This document shows positions 7,290-15,612 of a stretch of 64,000 nt of DNA, piece after piece. The position numbers and the translations under genes are program-made. The DNA comes from Saccharopolyspora flava (lineage in GTDB: Bacteria > Actinomycetota > Actinomycetes > Mycobacteriales > Pseudonocardiaceae): the NCBI RefSeq assembly GCF_900116135.1, contig NZ_FOZX01000001.1, forward strand, positions 186,001-250,000. Reading direction: 5' to 3'. Position 1 is the first letter of the stretch. Each line of letters opens with the position of its first letter. The notes beneath the pieces are model-generated. The model was not told where the DNA came from, searched no databases, and saw only the letters and a list, made by a program, of their open reading frames with translations.

Positions 7290-8603
7290 TTACTGTGGTA
7301 GGAGGTCCGGGATGAGTCTCGTGAGGTCCGGGAGGGTGTCGGCGGCTGTGGCAGGGCGAGTGGAGCAGGCCGAGCGGTAGGGAGCGGCGTTGGCGCCCGT
7401 GGGGCCCATGGCCTGGTCCGCGAAGTGGGCGATGGTGTCCGTGGCCTGGTGGGAATTGCGGTGCAGGGCCAGGTTGTGCCCGGCGGCGGGGATGACCGCC
7501 GCGCGCAGGCAGGCGTGCGGGTGGAAGCCCGGCGCCTCGTAGTCGGCGAGCGCTGAACCGGCGCGTTCGAGCTCCTCGGGCGTGTCGTCGACACCGGCGG
7601 TGGTGCGGCACGAAGACCCGCCGGGACCGCAGACGAAGTCGTCGTGCCGACCGTTGATGAGGAACGTCGGGATGCGGATCCCCTTGTGCGTTCCGTCGTA
7701 CTCCCGGCTCAGGGCGAGGGGTTCGGTGACCGTCATGGGATTCTGCAGCCGGTCGTCGACGGCGAGCATCGCCGGATCCGTACCCGGCTTGTGGAAGAAG
7801 GGCAGCTGCGGACGAGTTCCCGGACGCGAGCCGAGATAGCCGGGATCCGCCTTCCAGGGCGCCGGCGGCAGCACGGGATGCAGCGCGGCAGGCAGCATCG
7901 TGGACAGCAGGTTCACCCCCTGCTCGAGCCGAAACCTGTTGCTGTAGCCCGTTCCGATGACGAGATCGGCGTCGTTGTGCAGCGCGCTCTCCAACCAGAC
8001 CACGGCCGTGCCGTAGGAGTGGCCGACGAGACCGACTCGGGGATACCGCGTTCCACCCACATCACCACCGCGGAGCCGGGTGATGAGTTGGTGCACGGTC
8101 TCGGCGGCCGCGTTCGGGGTGATGAGCGCGCTCAGCGGGTGCCCGCTGCGGCCCGCGCCGACCCGGTCGATGTTGAGCGTCGCGTACCCGCGCTCGATCA
8201 ACCGGTTGACGGTCGAGTACGTCCCGGGCTGGAACGGCGAATCCCAGTACCAGGTCCCGTAGGTGAGCCCGTGCACGAGCAGCAGCACGGCCGGCGGCTC
8301 GCCTCCGGCCGCCACGCGGTCCCGCGCGGCCTCGCTCATGCACAGCTCGCCGTGGATCGTGCTGGGCACCGACGGTTCCGGTAGCGCGGGCAGGGTGCCG
8401 GCCGGAACGGCCACAGCCGGCAGCCGCACGGGCAGATCACCCACGAAGGGGCAGGTCTTGCCCGGTGCGCGGGTCGGTGTGCCGAAGTCCCGCCCGTCCT
8501 CCACAACGGCACCGTCGGCCACCGACGGGATGATCGCCGGGACGGCCAGAACGGTGGTGATCGTCGCGAGGGCACGCCCCCACGACCTCCTGAAAGCACG
8601 CAT
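7290..8603 (-). CDS. Secreted alpha/beta hydrolase (lipase/esterase-like)
   Basis: A 437-residue exported alpha/beta-hydrolase. Residues 1-32 form a Sec-type signal peptide (basic start, hydrophobic core, cleavage near 'VADGA'). The oxyanion HG is at about 111-112, the nucleophile elbow GHSYG has Ser186, and an Asp in 'NGRHDDF' and a His in 'AAGHNLALH' complete the triad. Cysteines in 'DDFVCGPGGSSC' and elsewhere suggest disulfides, as in extracellular enzymes. ATG at 8603 follows GGGGG. The substrate is not evident; family members hydrolyse esters. A perfect 12-bp inverted repeat lies 30 bp upstream of the start, so expression is likely controlled by a dimeric repressor. Confidence 0.88.
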   Translation of the reverse strand: MRAFRRSWGRALATITTVLAVPAIIPSVADGAVVEDGRDFGTPTRAPGKTCPFVGDLPVRLPAVAVPAGTLPALPEPSVPSTIHGELCMSEAARDRVAAGGEPPAVLLLVHGLTYGTWYWDSPFQPGTYSTVNRLIERGYATLNIDRVGAGRSGHPLSALITPNAAAETVHQLITRLRGGDVGGTRYPRVGLVGHSYGTAVVWLESALHNDADLVIGTGYSNRFRLEQGVNLLSTMLPAALHPVLPPAPWKADPGYLGSRPGTRPQLPFFHKPGTDPAMLAVDDRLQNPMTVTEPLALSREYDGTHKGIRIPTFLINGRHDDFVCGPGGSSCRTTAGVDDTPEELERAGSALADYEAPGFHPHACLRAAVIPAAGHNLALHRNSHQATDTIAHFADQAMGPTGANAAPYRSACSTRPATAADTLPDLTRLIPDLLPQ

Positions 8604-8633
8604 GCATTCCCCCGTAGAAGTGCGTGACCCGGT

Positions 8634-8663
8634 AGGCGAATGACCTGATGCGGTCATTCGCCT
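8634..8663. promoter_or_regulatory. Perfect 12-bp inverted repeat upstream of the lipase-like gene
   Basis: AGGCGAATGACC (8634-8645) and GGTCATTCGCCT (8652-8663) are separated by six bases. Its place 31 bp ahead of the start codon, on the promoter side, favours an operator for a TetR- or MarR-like dimer over a terminator. No regulator gene is adjacent. Confidence 0.5.
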
Positions 8664-8934
8664 GCGGGTGATGGGATTTCAGCCGCGAAGGGACGCGGCG
8701 ACGGCGCCGAAGCGCGGAATCAGCGCCGGGTGATCAGCGAGTGCTCAACGACGTATGAGGTCGGAGCTTCGGGTGCGAAACCTCGTGTTCGTGCGCGGCG
8801 CGGCCATGACCCCTCCCCCTCGTCATCGCAGCGGAGCCCGGCGCGAGGCCGGCTGTTCCCCCTGCAACCTCACTGGTGAGCGACATTCTCATGTGGACTC
8901 AACAGCGCCGCCACTCGAAGATCGACGAGGTCGA
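8664..8934. other. Intergenic stretch without recognisable gene
   Basis: Between the lipase-like promoter and the end of the glutaminase gene I see no coding sequence of native composition, tRNA or strong hairpin. It probably holds the lipase-like gene's distal promoter and the glutaminase transcript end. Confidence 0.5.
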
Positions 8935-9846
8935 TCAGAAGATGGACCAACCCGTGAGCGTGGTGAAGTGATCGAGCGCCGCGACCCCGGCGACGGAGTT
9001 CCCGCGCGCGTCCAGACCCGGGCTCCACACGGCGATCGCGCAGCGTCCCGGCACGACGGCGAGGATGCCGCCGCCGACCCCGCTCTTGCCGGGAATTCCC
9101 ACGCGGTAGGCGAATTCGCCCGCGGCGTCGTAGGTCCCGCAGGTCAGCATGATCGCGTTGATGCGCTTGGCCTGCCGCCGGGTGAGCAGCTCCGAACCGT
9201 CCCGCCGCACGCCGTGGGCGGCGAGGAACCTCCCCGCCAGCGCCAGGTCGCGGCAGCTCATCGCGATCGAGCACTGCCGCACGTACTGCTCGATCACGGT
9301 CGGAACCGGGTTGCACACGTTGCCGTAGGAGGCCATGAAGTGGGTCAGCGCCAGGTTGCGGTCGCCGTGCGCGACCTCGGACTCGGCCACCTCGTCGTCG
9401 ACGCGCAGGCCGGGGTTGCCGCTCTCGGCGCGCAGGAACTCCAGCAGATCACCGCTGGCGTCGCCCACCTGGGAGATCAGCTCGTCGGTGACCGTCAGCG
9501 CACCGGCGTTGATGAACGGGTTCCGCGGAATCCCCCGTTCGTGTTCGAGCTGGATGAGGGAGTTGAACGCGTTGCCCGACGGCTCCCGCCCGACCCGGTT
9601 CCACAACGTCCCGTCGCCGCGGGAGAGCACCAGCGCGAGGGTGAACACCTTCGAGATGCTCTGCATCGAGAACGGCATCTCCCAGTCCCCGGCCCCGCGC
9701 ACGCGCCCTTCGAGGTCGGCGACGGCGATGCCGAAGCAGGAGGGATCGACCCGCGCCAGCGCGGGGATGTAGTCCGCGACCACCCCGGAGCCGCGCAACG
9801 GCGCGACCTCCTCGACGACACGCCCGAGCACCTGGTTCCACTCCAC
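8935..9846 (-). CDS. glsA: Glutaminase (glutamine to glutamate and ammonia)
   Basis: A 303-residue serine-dependent glutaminase of the beta-lactamase-like fold. The catalytic S63-x-x-K66 pair lies in 'FSMQSISKVF'; other family signatures are GVVADYIPALA near the start, 'GIPRNPFINAGAL' in the middle and 'GIPGKSGVGGGI' toward the end. It supplies glutamate and ammonium in the cytoplasm. The start is uncertain: GTG at 9844-9846 gives the usual family length, while a TTG at 9850-9852 would add two residues; neither has a strong ribosome binding site. It has no operon partner; the phosphatase gene upstream ends 80 bp away on the same strand. Confidence 0.95.
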   Translation of the reverse strand: MEWNQVLGRVVEEVAPLRGSGVVADYIPALARVDPSCFGIAVADLEGRVRGAGDWEMPFSMQSISKVFTLALVLSRGDGTLWNRVGREPSGNAFNSLIQLEHERGIPRNPFINAGALTVTDELISQVGDASGDLLEFLRAESGNPGLRVDDEVAESEVAHGDRNLALTHFMASYGNVCNPVPTVIEQYVRQCSIAMSCRDLALAGRFLAAHGVRRDGSELLTRRQAKRINAIMLTCGTYDAAGEFAYRVGIPGKSGVGGGILAVVPGRCAIAVWSPGLDARGNSVAGVAALDHFTTLTGWSIF

Positions 9847-9925
9847 GAGCAACCATCATCGCACCCGCGGTCCACAACGGACCCCCGCGTGCACCGAAGG
9901 AGGACCGGACGCACCCCCGACCAGG

Positions 9926-10579
9926 TCAGGGAGCTTCGGGCAGGACCCGCATGGTGGTGATCCGGTCCGGGTGGACCTGCGCCTCGATGCCCGAGACCCA
10001 GTTCGGCTCGCCCGGGTCGGCCCCGGTGATGTCGAGGGCGCAGGCGCGCAGCACGGGCGAGTGGGTGATCGCCACGATCAGGTCCCCGTCCCCGGGACGA
10101 TCGCCGAGACTGCCCGCGAAGGCCCGGATGCGGGTGGCGACCGCGGCGGCGGTGTCCCCGGGCGGGTTCGAGTGCGCCACCCACCATCCGACCCGGTCGG
10201 GCACGGTCAGCCACTGCTCGAAGAACTCGACTCCCAGGACGTCCTCGGCGGTGAGGCCCGGGACCTGGACGGCGAACTTCTCGGCGCTGCTGACCATGTC
10301 TACCCGCACGCCCGCCAGGTAGAGATCGGGGTTGCGCAGGGCGAACGCGACCCCGTCCTCGACGACCTCGGCACCGGCCTCGCGGGCCCCGCCGGCGATG
10401 GCCGCGGCGGTCTCCCGCGCGCGGCGCGTCTCGCCGCTGATGACCCGCAGCCGCTCGCCCTCCCACGCCGCGAGGTGGCGACCCGCGTCAGCGGCGATCC
10501 GGACCCCCTTGTCGGTGATCGGGACATCGCCCCGGTGGGACTCGACTTCGCTGTGGCGCAGCAGGAGCAAGCGTGGCAT
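9926..10579 (-). CDS. Histidine phosphatase superfamily protein
   Basis: A 217-residue protein starting MPRLLLLRHSEVES; Arg8 and His9 form the phospho-accepting RH pair (RHS instead of the commoner RHG). A second conserved His occurs in 'IVAITHSPVLRA'. This places it among the phosphoglycerate-mutase-like phosphatases acting on small phosphorylated metabolites or proteins; the substrate cannot be told. The ATG at 10579 is 35 bp downstream of the stop of the Tm-1-like gene on the same strand, so it may be the last gene of the catabolic operon or an independent unit. Confidence 0.85.
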   Translation of the reverse strand: MPRLLLLRHSEVESHRGDVPITDKGVRIAADAGRHLAAWEGERLRVISGETRRARETAAAIAGGAREAGAEVVEDGVAFALRNPDLYLAGVRVDMVSSAEKFAVQVPGLTAEDVLGVEFFEQWLTVPDRVGWWVAHSNPPGDTAAAVATRIRAFAGSLGDRPGDGDLIVAITHSPVLRACALDITGADPGEPNWVSGIEAQVHPDRITTMRVLPEAP

Positions 10580-10614
10580 GCGGGCATCCCCTCTCAGATC
10601 GTGCGGGCTTCCGG

Positions 10615-11892
10615 TCAGGCGGTCACCGCGGGGGCGGCCGGGGCCGGCTCCCGATGACGCGCCCACTGCTTCTGGAACAGCTCGAACACGGCATCGGCGA
10701 ACACGGGATCGTTGATGTTGGTGTTCTTCTCGACCACCTCGATGCCGGGGTCCAGCCCGGAGCGCAACGACTCGATCAGCGGCGTGACGTCCACGCCGTT
10801 CCACTGGCTGCCGGTCTTGAAGTAGTTGTCGAGACCGTCGAGCGGAATCCCGACGGCCGCCGGACCCGCCGAGTTGTTGACGTGCTCGGCGATGTACTCA
10901 CCGAGGCGCCGCATCTCGTCGCGCGTGGCCAGCAGCGAGGTGACGTTCGGGTTGTGGATGAGGACGTTGCGCTCCTCGGTGTCGAACTCGGCCGGAACCG
11001 TCTCGCGCGCACCGAAGTTGAAGCATTCGGCGGCACCGGGCACGACGACCTGCGGAATCGGGGATCTCGTGGCGGCCTGCATGCGGTCGCACCCCGGATC
11101 GAAGATGCCCTTGTGCCAGTGGTTGAGGATCTCCGGCAGGGTGAAGTCGATGAGCCCGTCGATGACGCCCTTGTCGATGAGGTGCTCCATGCCCGCGCCC
11201 TCGCCGACCGCGTGGAAGGTGACGACCTCGAAACCGCTGTCCTCCAAGCGTTCCCGGATGCGCATGACGCCCGGCGTGGTCACCCCGAACATCGAGATCG
11301 CGACCAGCGGCTTGCTCGCCGCGGCGTGCGATTTGGTCAGCTCGTAGCCCCGGGCCATCCCGGCGGCCGCGTGCGCGGCGTTGATCAGCACCTGCTTGGA
11401 GATCCGGTTGAGGCCCGCGATGTCGGTGACCGCGTTCATCATCATCATGTCGGAGTGACCGATGTAGGGCCGCGTGTTGTTGGAGGCCATCGTGGACACG
11501 ACGAGCTTGGGCACGCCGATGTCGAGGTTCTTGAGCGCCCCGCTGAGCAGGTCGGTCCCGCCCGTGCCACCCAGTCCGAGGACGGCGTCGATGCGTCCCT
11601 CCTCGGTGAGCTCGGTCAGCACGCAGCGCAGTCCTTCGCTCATCTTGGCCACGGCCAGGATGCGGCCTCCCGCCCCTTCGACGCTGTCGGAGAAGTCCTC
11701 GAGCCGGATTCCGGCGCGGTCGGCGATCTCATCGGCGGGGATGTCGGGCGTGAAGTACGGGTCACCGAGGACTCCGCAGTCGACGACCAGCACGTCCACG
11801 CCCGTGGCGATCAGCGCGTCGCGGACGTAGGCGTACTCGGCCCCTTTCGTGTCCAGGGTTCCGGCCAGGCAGACAACAGGCTTCCGAGGCAT
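10615..11892 (-). CDS. Tm-1-like ATP-binding domain protein (UPF0261)
   Basis: A 425-residue member of the UPF0261/Tm-1-like family. It begins 'VVCLAGTLDTKGAEYAYVRD', the family's N-terminal signature, and has a glycine-rich 'GLGGTGGTDLLSGAL' segment near residues 107-121, within the part that binds nucleotide in the tomato Tm-1 structure. The bacterial function is not established, though such genes are often found beside catabolic enzymes. ATG at 11892 follows AAAGGAG. It is downstream, on the same strand, of the three molybdenum hydroxylase genes with a 71-bp gap, so it is probably the distal gene of that operon. Confidence 0.88.
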   Translation of the reverse strand: MPRKPVVCLAGTLDTKGAEYAYVRDALIATGVDVLVVDCGVLGDPYFTPDIPADEIADRAGIRLEDFSDSVEGAGGRILAVAKMSEGLRCVLTELTEEGRIDAVLGLGGTGGTDLLSGALKNLDIGVPKLVVSTMASNNTRPYIGHSDMMMMNAVTDIAGLNRISKQVLINAAHAAAGMARGYELTKSHAAASKPLVAISMFGVTTPGVMRIRERLEDSGFEVVTFHAVGEGAGMEHLIDKGVIDGLIDFTLPEILNHWHKGIFDPGCDRMQAATRSPIPQVVVPGAAECFNFGARETVPAEFDTEERNVLIHNPNVTSLLATRDEMRRLGEYIAEHVNNSAGPAAVGIPLDGLDNYFKTGSQWNGVDVTPLIESLRSGLDPGIEVVEKNTNINDPVFADAVFELFQKQWARHREPAPAAPAVTA

Positions 11893-11963
11893 CGCGTAAC
11901 TCCTTTGTTACTGGGGTGGCCCTCGTTGTGCTCGCAGTTGTTCGGTGCGTGTGCGTTTTCCCG

Positions 11964-14264
11964 TCAGGGGTGGTGCGGTGACGCGTGCAGAGCCGTCCAC
12001 ACGCGTTCCGGGGTCAGGGGCAGGTCGCGGATGACGACGCCGGTCGCGTCCGCGACCGCGGCGCCGAGCGCGCCCGCGGTGCACAGCAGTGCGCCTTCGC
12101 TGATGCCCTTCGAGCCGTACGGCCCCGGGCCGTCGTGGTTCTCGATCGCCGCGCTGGTCAGCTCCACCGGGACGTCGTTGAACGTGGGGATCCGGTAGTC
12201 CAGCGCGCCGAGGTTGCGGATGCGGACGTGCTCGTCGAGCAGCAGCTGCTCCATCTGGCTGTGGCCGAGGCCCATGATGGCGGCGCCCTCGTCCTGGGAG
12301 ACGACCTGCAGCGGGTTGAGCTCGGCACCGACGTCGCTGACGATGACGTGCTTGGTGAGCAGCAGCTCGCCGGTCTCGACGTCGACCTCTACCTCGATGG
12401 CCGTGGCGTTGAACTCGTAGAACGCGGCGTCGCCGCCGAGCGGATGTCCTCGTTTGCCGCGCAGCCGCCGGGTTCCCTGTCCGATGAACTCGCCGTGCAA
12501 CGACCCGAGGGCCTGCCGCGCGGCGTCGGCCAGCGGCAGCTCGCCGTCGGGTGTGAGCAGCACGCCGGGAGCGTGCGCGAGCTCCTCCTCGGGCACGCCG
12601 GTCGATTCGGCGTAGAGCTCCAGGACCCTGTCCCGGACGTCGCGACAGGCCTCCAGCACGGCCGAGCCCATGAACACCGTCGACCGGCTCGCCGAGGTCT
12701 GCAGGTCGAAGGGCACCGCGCCGGTGTCGCCGCTGACGACCTCGACGCGGTCCAGCGGCGTTCCCAGCTCGTCGCTGAGGATCTGCTGCCACAGCGTTCT
12801 CGCGCCTTGCCCCATGTCCGAGGTCCCGGCGTAGGCGATGGCGCTGCCGTCGGCGAGCAGCCGCACCAGACTCTGCGAAAGACCGGATGTGGCACCGGGT
12901 TTGATGCCGATCGCGATCCCGCGTCCCCGGTTGGGTTCCGGTGGCCGGTCCCAGCCGATGAGTTCGGCGGCCTTCTCCAGGCTCTGCGCCCAGTCACCGT
13001 CGGCCGGGGCCGGGGAGTCGCCGCGGATGAAGTCCTCGCCGCGGGCGACGAGGTTGCGGCGGCGGATCTCCAGCCCGTCGACGCCGAGTCGCCGGGCCGC
13101 CGCGTCGAGCTGGTTCTCCGTCGCCCACGACACCTGCGGGCTGCCGAACCCGCGGAACGCGGTGCTGGGCGTGGTGTTGGTCAGCACCGCGCGCCCGTTC
13201 ACCCGCAGCGCCGGGACCCGGTACGGCCCGGCGGACACGAACGAGCCCTTGGTCATCACCCGGGGAGCGACGTCGGCGTAGGCGCCGATCTGGAAGTCCG
13301 CGTCGACCTGGTGGAACGTAATCGCGCCCTGGTCGGTGAACCCGGTGCGTGCCCTGATCCGGCAGCCTGCGCGACGCATCGTCTGGAACGTCTGCTCCAG
13401 CGACAGCACCAGCCGGCAGGTCCGCCCGGTCCGCAGCGCGAGGAACGCCAGCAGCGGCTCCAGCTTGGGCGTCTGCTTGCCGCCGAACGCTCCGCCCGGG
13501 TCCGGGGCGAGCACCCGCACCCGGTTGAGCGGGAGCCCGACGAGCGAGGCGATCGTGCGCTGCAGCAGGTAGGGGTGCTGCACCGGCGAGTGGACGTCCA
13601 GCCCGCCCTGGTCGGTCGGCACGACGACGGTGCCGCCCGGCTCGATCGGGAAGTGGGTGACCATCGGGAAGGTGTAGGCGTCCTCGACGACGAAGTCGGT
13701 CCGCGACTCGGCTTCCGCAGCATCGCCCCACTCGTACCGCGCGTGTTCGAGCACGTTGGTCCCGGCCAGCGGGTCGCCCGGCCGCAGCGACGGGTCCTGG
13801 ACCAGCGGTGCCGACTCGGCGAGCGCCTCCTCGACGGAGAGCACCCCGCGCCGCTCGGTGTAGTCGACGCGCACGGCGCGGGCCGCGGCCTCCGCGAGCT
13901 CCAGGGTCTCGGCGGCGACGGCGGCCACCGGTTCGCCGTGGTAGGTGACGCGCTCGGCGGCCAGCACCGGCCGGTCCTGGTGGGACACACCGAACCGGGG
14001 CATCGGCGACGGCAGGTCGGCCGCGGTCATCACGGCCAGCACGCCGGGCATCGCGGTGGCCTCGGCGACGTCGACGCGGTGGATCTCGGCGCAGCCCACC
14101 GGCAACGACACGAGCGCGACCTGAGCGGCCCCGGGGAAGCGCAGATCGGCGACGAACCGCTGCGCCCCGCAGGCGCGGTCGAGGCCGCCGTAGCGCTCGA
14201 CCGGGGCTCCCACCTCGCGGTGCGGTGCCGCGGCCGGGGTCGGGTGTTCGCGGGTCTCAGTCAT
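11964..14264 (-). CDS. Molybdenum hydroxylase large subunit (xanthine dehydrogenase family, molybdopterin-binding)
   Basis: A 766-residue large subunit of the xanthine oxidase family. It shows the two-part layout of CoxL/XdhB proteins: an aldehyde oxidase a/b hammerhead domain (about 20-140) and the molybdopterin-binding region (about 150-760), with 'GGAFGGKQTP' and the C-terminal 'GSKGISEG' in which Glu723 is the expected catalytic base. There is no CO-dehydrogenase AYXCSFR motif, so it is not CoxL. The enzyme should hydroxylate a heterocycle, purine or aldehyde in the cytoplasm. It overlaps the iron-sulfur subunit gene by 8 bp, so the two are translationally coupled. Confidence 0.92.
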   Translation of the reverse strand: MTETREHPTPAAAPHREVGAPVERYGGLDRACGAQRFVADLRFPGAAQVALVSLPVGCAEIHRVDVAEATAMPGVLAVMTAADLPSPMPRFGVSHQDRPVLAAERVTYHGEPVAAVAAETLELAEAAARAVRVDYTERRGVLSVEEALAESAPLVQDPSLRPGDPLAGTNVLEHARYEWGDAAEAESRTDFVVEDAYTFPMVTHFPIEPGGTVVVPTDQGGLDVHSPVQHPYLLQRTIASLVGLPLNRVRVLAPDPGGAFGGKQTPKLEPLLAFLALRTGRTCRLVLSLEQTFQTMRRAGCRIRARTGFTDQGAITFHQVDADFQIGAYADVAPRVMTKGSFVSAGPYRVPALRVNGRAVLTNTTPSTAFRGFGSPQVSWATENQLDAAARRLGVDGLEIRRRNLVARGEDFIRGDSPAPADGDWAQSLEKAAELIGWDRPPEPNRGRGIAIGIKPGATSGLSQSLVRLLADGSAIAYAGTSDMGQGARTLWQQILSDELGTPLDRVEVVSGDTGAVPFDLQTSASRSTVFMGSAVLEACRDVRDRVLELYAESTGVPEEELAHAPGVLLTPDGELPLADAARQALGSLHGEFIGQGTRRLRGKRGHPLGGDAAFYEFNATAIEVEVDVETGELLLTKHVIVSDVGAELNPLQVVSQDEGAAIMGLGHSQMEQLLLDEHVRIRNLGALDYRIPTFNDVPVELTSAAIENHDGPGPYGSKGISEGALLCTAGALGAAVADATGVVIRDLPLTPERVWTALHASPHHP

Positions 14265-14754
14265 GGCTCACCGCCCTCCGCACCGCGGTGGCCTGCACGG
14301 CCCGCACGATGCGCTGGTATCCGGCGCAGCGGCAGAGGTTCCCGGACAGCGCGTCGCGGATCTCGGGTTCGCTCGGTTGCGGTGTCGTGCGCAGCAGGTG
14401 TTCCGCGGACATGACCTGGCCGGGGATGCAGAACCCGCACTGCACGGCACCGGCGTTGAGGAACTCCTCCTGCAGGTCGGTGGGCCCGTCGGCGCAGAGC
14501 CCTTCGATCGTGGTCACCTCGTGGCCGGCGACCTCCGCGCACAGCACGAGGCAGGCGTTGACGGCACGACCGTCCAGCAGGACGGTGCACGCCCCGCACT
14601 CGCCCTCCGCGCAGCAGCTCTTGGTCCCGGTCAGCCCCACGTCCTCGCGCAGCGCTTCCAGCAGGGTGCGATGCCCGGGAACCGTGACACGGTGCGCAAC
14701 TCCGTTGACGGTGATGTCGACGTCCTGCGCGTCGCCGAGCTCCTCGGATGTCAT
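14257..14754 (-). CDS. Molybdenum hydroxylase small subunit, [2Fe-2S]-binding
   Basis: A 165-residue two-cluster ferredoxin-like subunit. The plant-type cluster ligands are C48-x4-C53-x2-C56-x11-C68; the second helical domain holds C106-x2-C109 and C141-x-C143. It carries electrons from the molybdenum site to FAD. ATG at 14754 overlaps the stop of the FAD subunit gene (14751), and its own stop overlaps the large subunit start, so the three genes are tightly coupled in the order FAD, FeS, Mo. Length is usual for the family. Confidence 0.95.
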   Translation of the reverse strand: MTSEELGDAQDVDITVNGVAHRVTVPGHRTLLEALREDVGLTGTKSCCAEGECGACTVLLDGRAVNACLVLCAEVAGHEVTTIEGLCADGPTDLQEEFLNAGAVQCGFCIPGQVMSAEHLLRTTPQPSEPEIRDALSGNLCRCAGYQRIVRAVQATAVRRAVSHD

Positions 14755-15602
14755 GCCGGCACCTCCTCGTGACGTCGGCGGTCGGCGGCGACCACGGCGC
14801 GCCGGGCGAGGACCTTCACCATCGCCGCCCGGTACTCCCGCCCGCCCCGGATGTCGGAGATCGGCGTCGCGATCGCCGCGGCCCGGTCGAGCGCGTTCGC
14901 CAGGGCGTCCTCGTCGGCCGGGTCGACCGGCTCGTCCAGTTCGGTCCGCAGCGGTCGCGGGCCCACCGCGCCGAGGCCCAGCACGACCCTGCCGTCGCGG
15001 TCGATCCCGGCGGCGGCGCTGACCGTCGCCAGGTCCACACCGCGCCGCCTGGTCAGGCGCTGGAACGCCGACCCGTGGCCCGGCTGCGGGCGGCGCATCC
15101 CGATGCCGGTGACGATCTCCCCCGCCCCGCACAGGGTTCGCCCGGGACCGAGGAAGAACTCGCTCAACGGGGCGGTGCGCGCGCCGTCGACCGACTCGAT
15201 CGTCACCGCGACCTCGTGCACGAGCATCGCCGGAACCGTGTCGGCGGCCGGAGAACCGTTGCAGCAGTTGCCGATCAGGCTGGCGCGGTTGCGGATCGCC
15301 ACCGAGCCGACCGTCAGCGCCGCCTCGACCAGGGACGGGAACCACTCCCGCACGGTCGGGTCGGCGGCCAGCTCCCCGAGCGTCAGGGTCGGGCCGACGA
15401 GCACCCGGTCGTCCTCGGTCCGCAGCGGTGCGGGCAGGTCCTCGACGCCCTTGAGGTCGACGATCAACCGCGGTTCCGCGGTGCGGTGCCGGAGGCCGAC
15501 GAGCAGGTCGGTGCCCCCGACCAGCGGACGCGCGGCGTCGCCCTCCTCGGCCAGGACCGCGAGCGCGTCGGCCTTGCTCCGCGGCCGGTAGTACCTGGTC
15601 AT
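14751..15602 (-). CDS. Molybdenum hydroxylase FAD-binding subunit
   Basis: A 283-residue FAD-binding subunit of the CoxM/XdhC type (PCMH fold). 'PLVGGTDLLVGLRH' near residues 29-42 and 'IRNRASLIGNCCNGSPAADT' near 102-121 match the two flavin-pyrophosphate contacts (the usual GGN/GGT and TxGGN-like motifs). ATG at 15602 is preferred over a GTG nine bases upstream because GAGG sits eight bases before it. It passes electrons to an acceptor such as NAD+ or a quinone. It lies only 10 bp after the alcohol dehydrogenase stop codon, so it belongs to the same operon. Confidence 0.93.
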   Translation of the reverse strand: MTRYYRPRSKADALAVLAEEGDAARPLVGGTDLLVGLRHRTAEPRLIVDLKGVEDLPAPLRTEDDRVLVGPTLTLGELAADPTVREWFPSLVEAALTVGSVAIRNRASLIGNCCNGSPAADTVPAMLVHEVAVTIESVDGARTAPLSEFFLGPGRTLCGAGEIVTGIGMRRPQPGHGSAFQRLTRRRGVDLATVSAAAGIDRDGRVVLGLGAVGPRPLRTELDEPVDPADEDALANALDRAAAIATPISDIRGGREYRAAMVKVLARRAVVAADRRRHEEVPA

Positions 15603-15612
15603 CGCCGACACC

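Noticed and set aside
11985-14414. Very long open frames antisense to real genes, here and at 27052-30201, 30402-33845, 42899-45976 and 55675-58638
   Set aside because: They mirror high-GC third-position bias of the genes on the other strand, have Arg/Gly/His-rich low-complexity translations and no domain, while the opposite strand encodes complete recognised proteins.
11964-15602. Carbon monoxide dehydrogenase (CoxMSL)
   Set aside because: The large subunit lacks the AYXCSFR active-site motif of form I CO dehydrogenase; the context is a catabolic locus with BKACE and cyclase genes.
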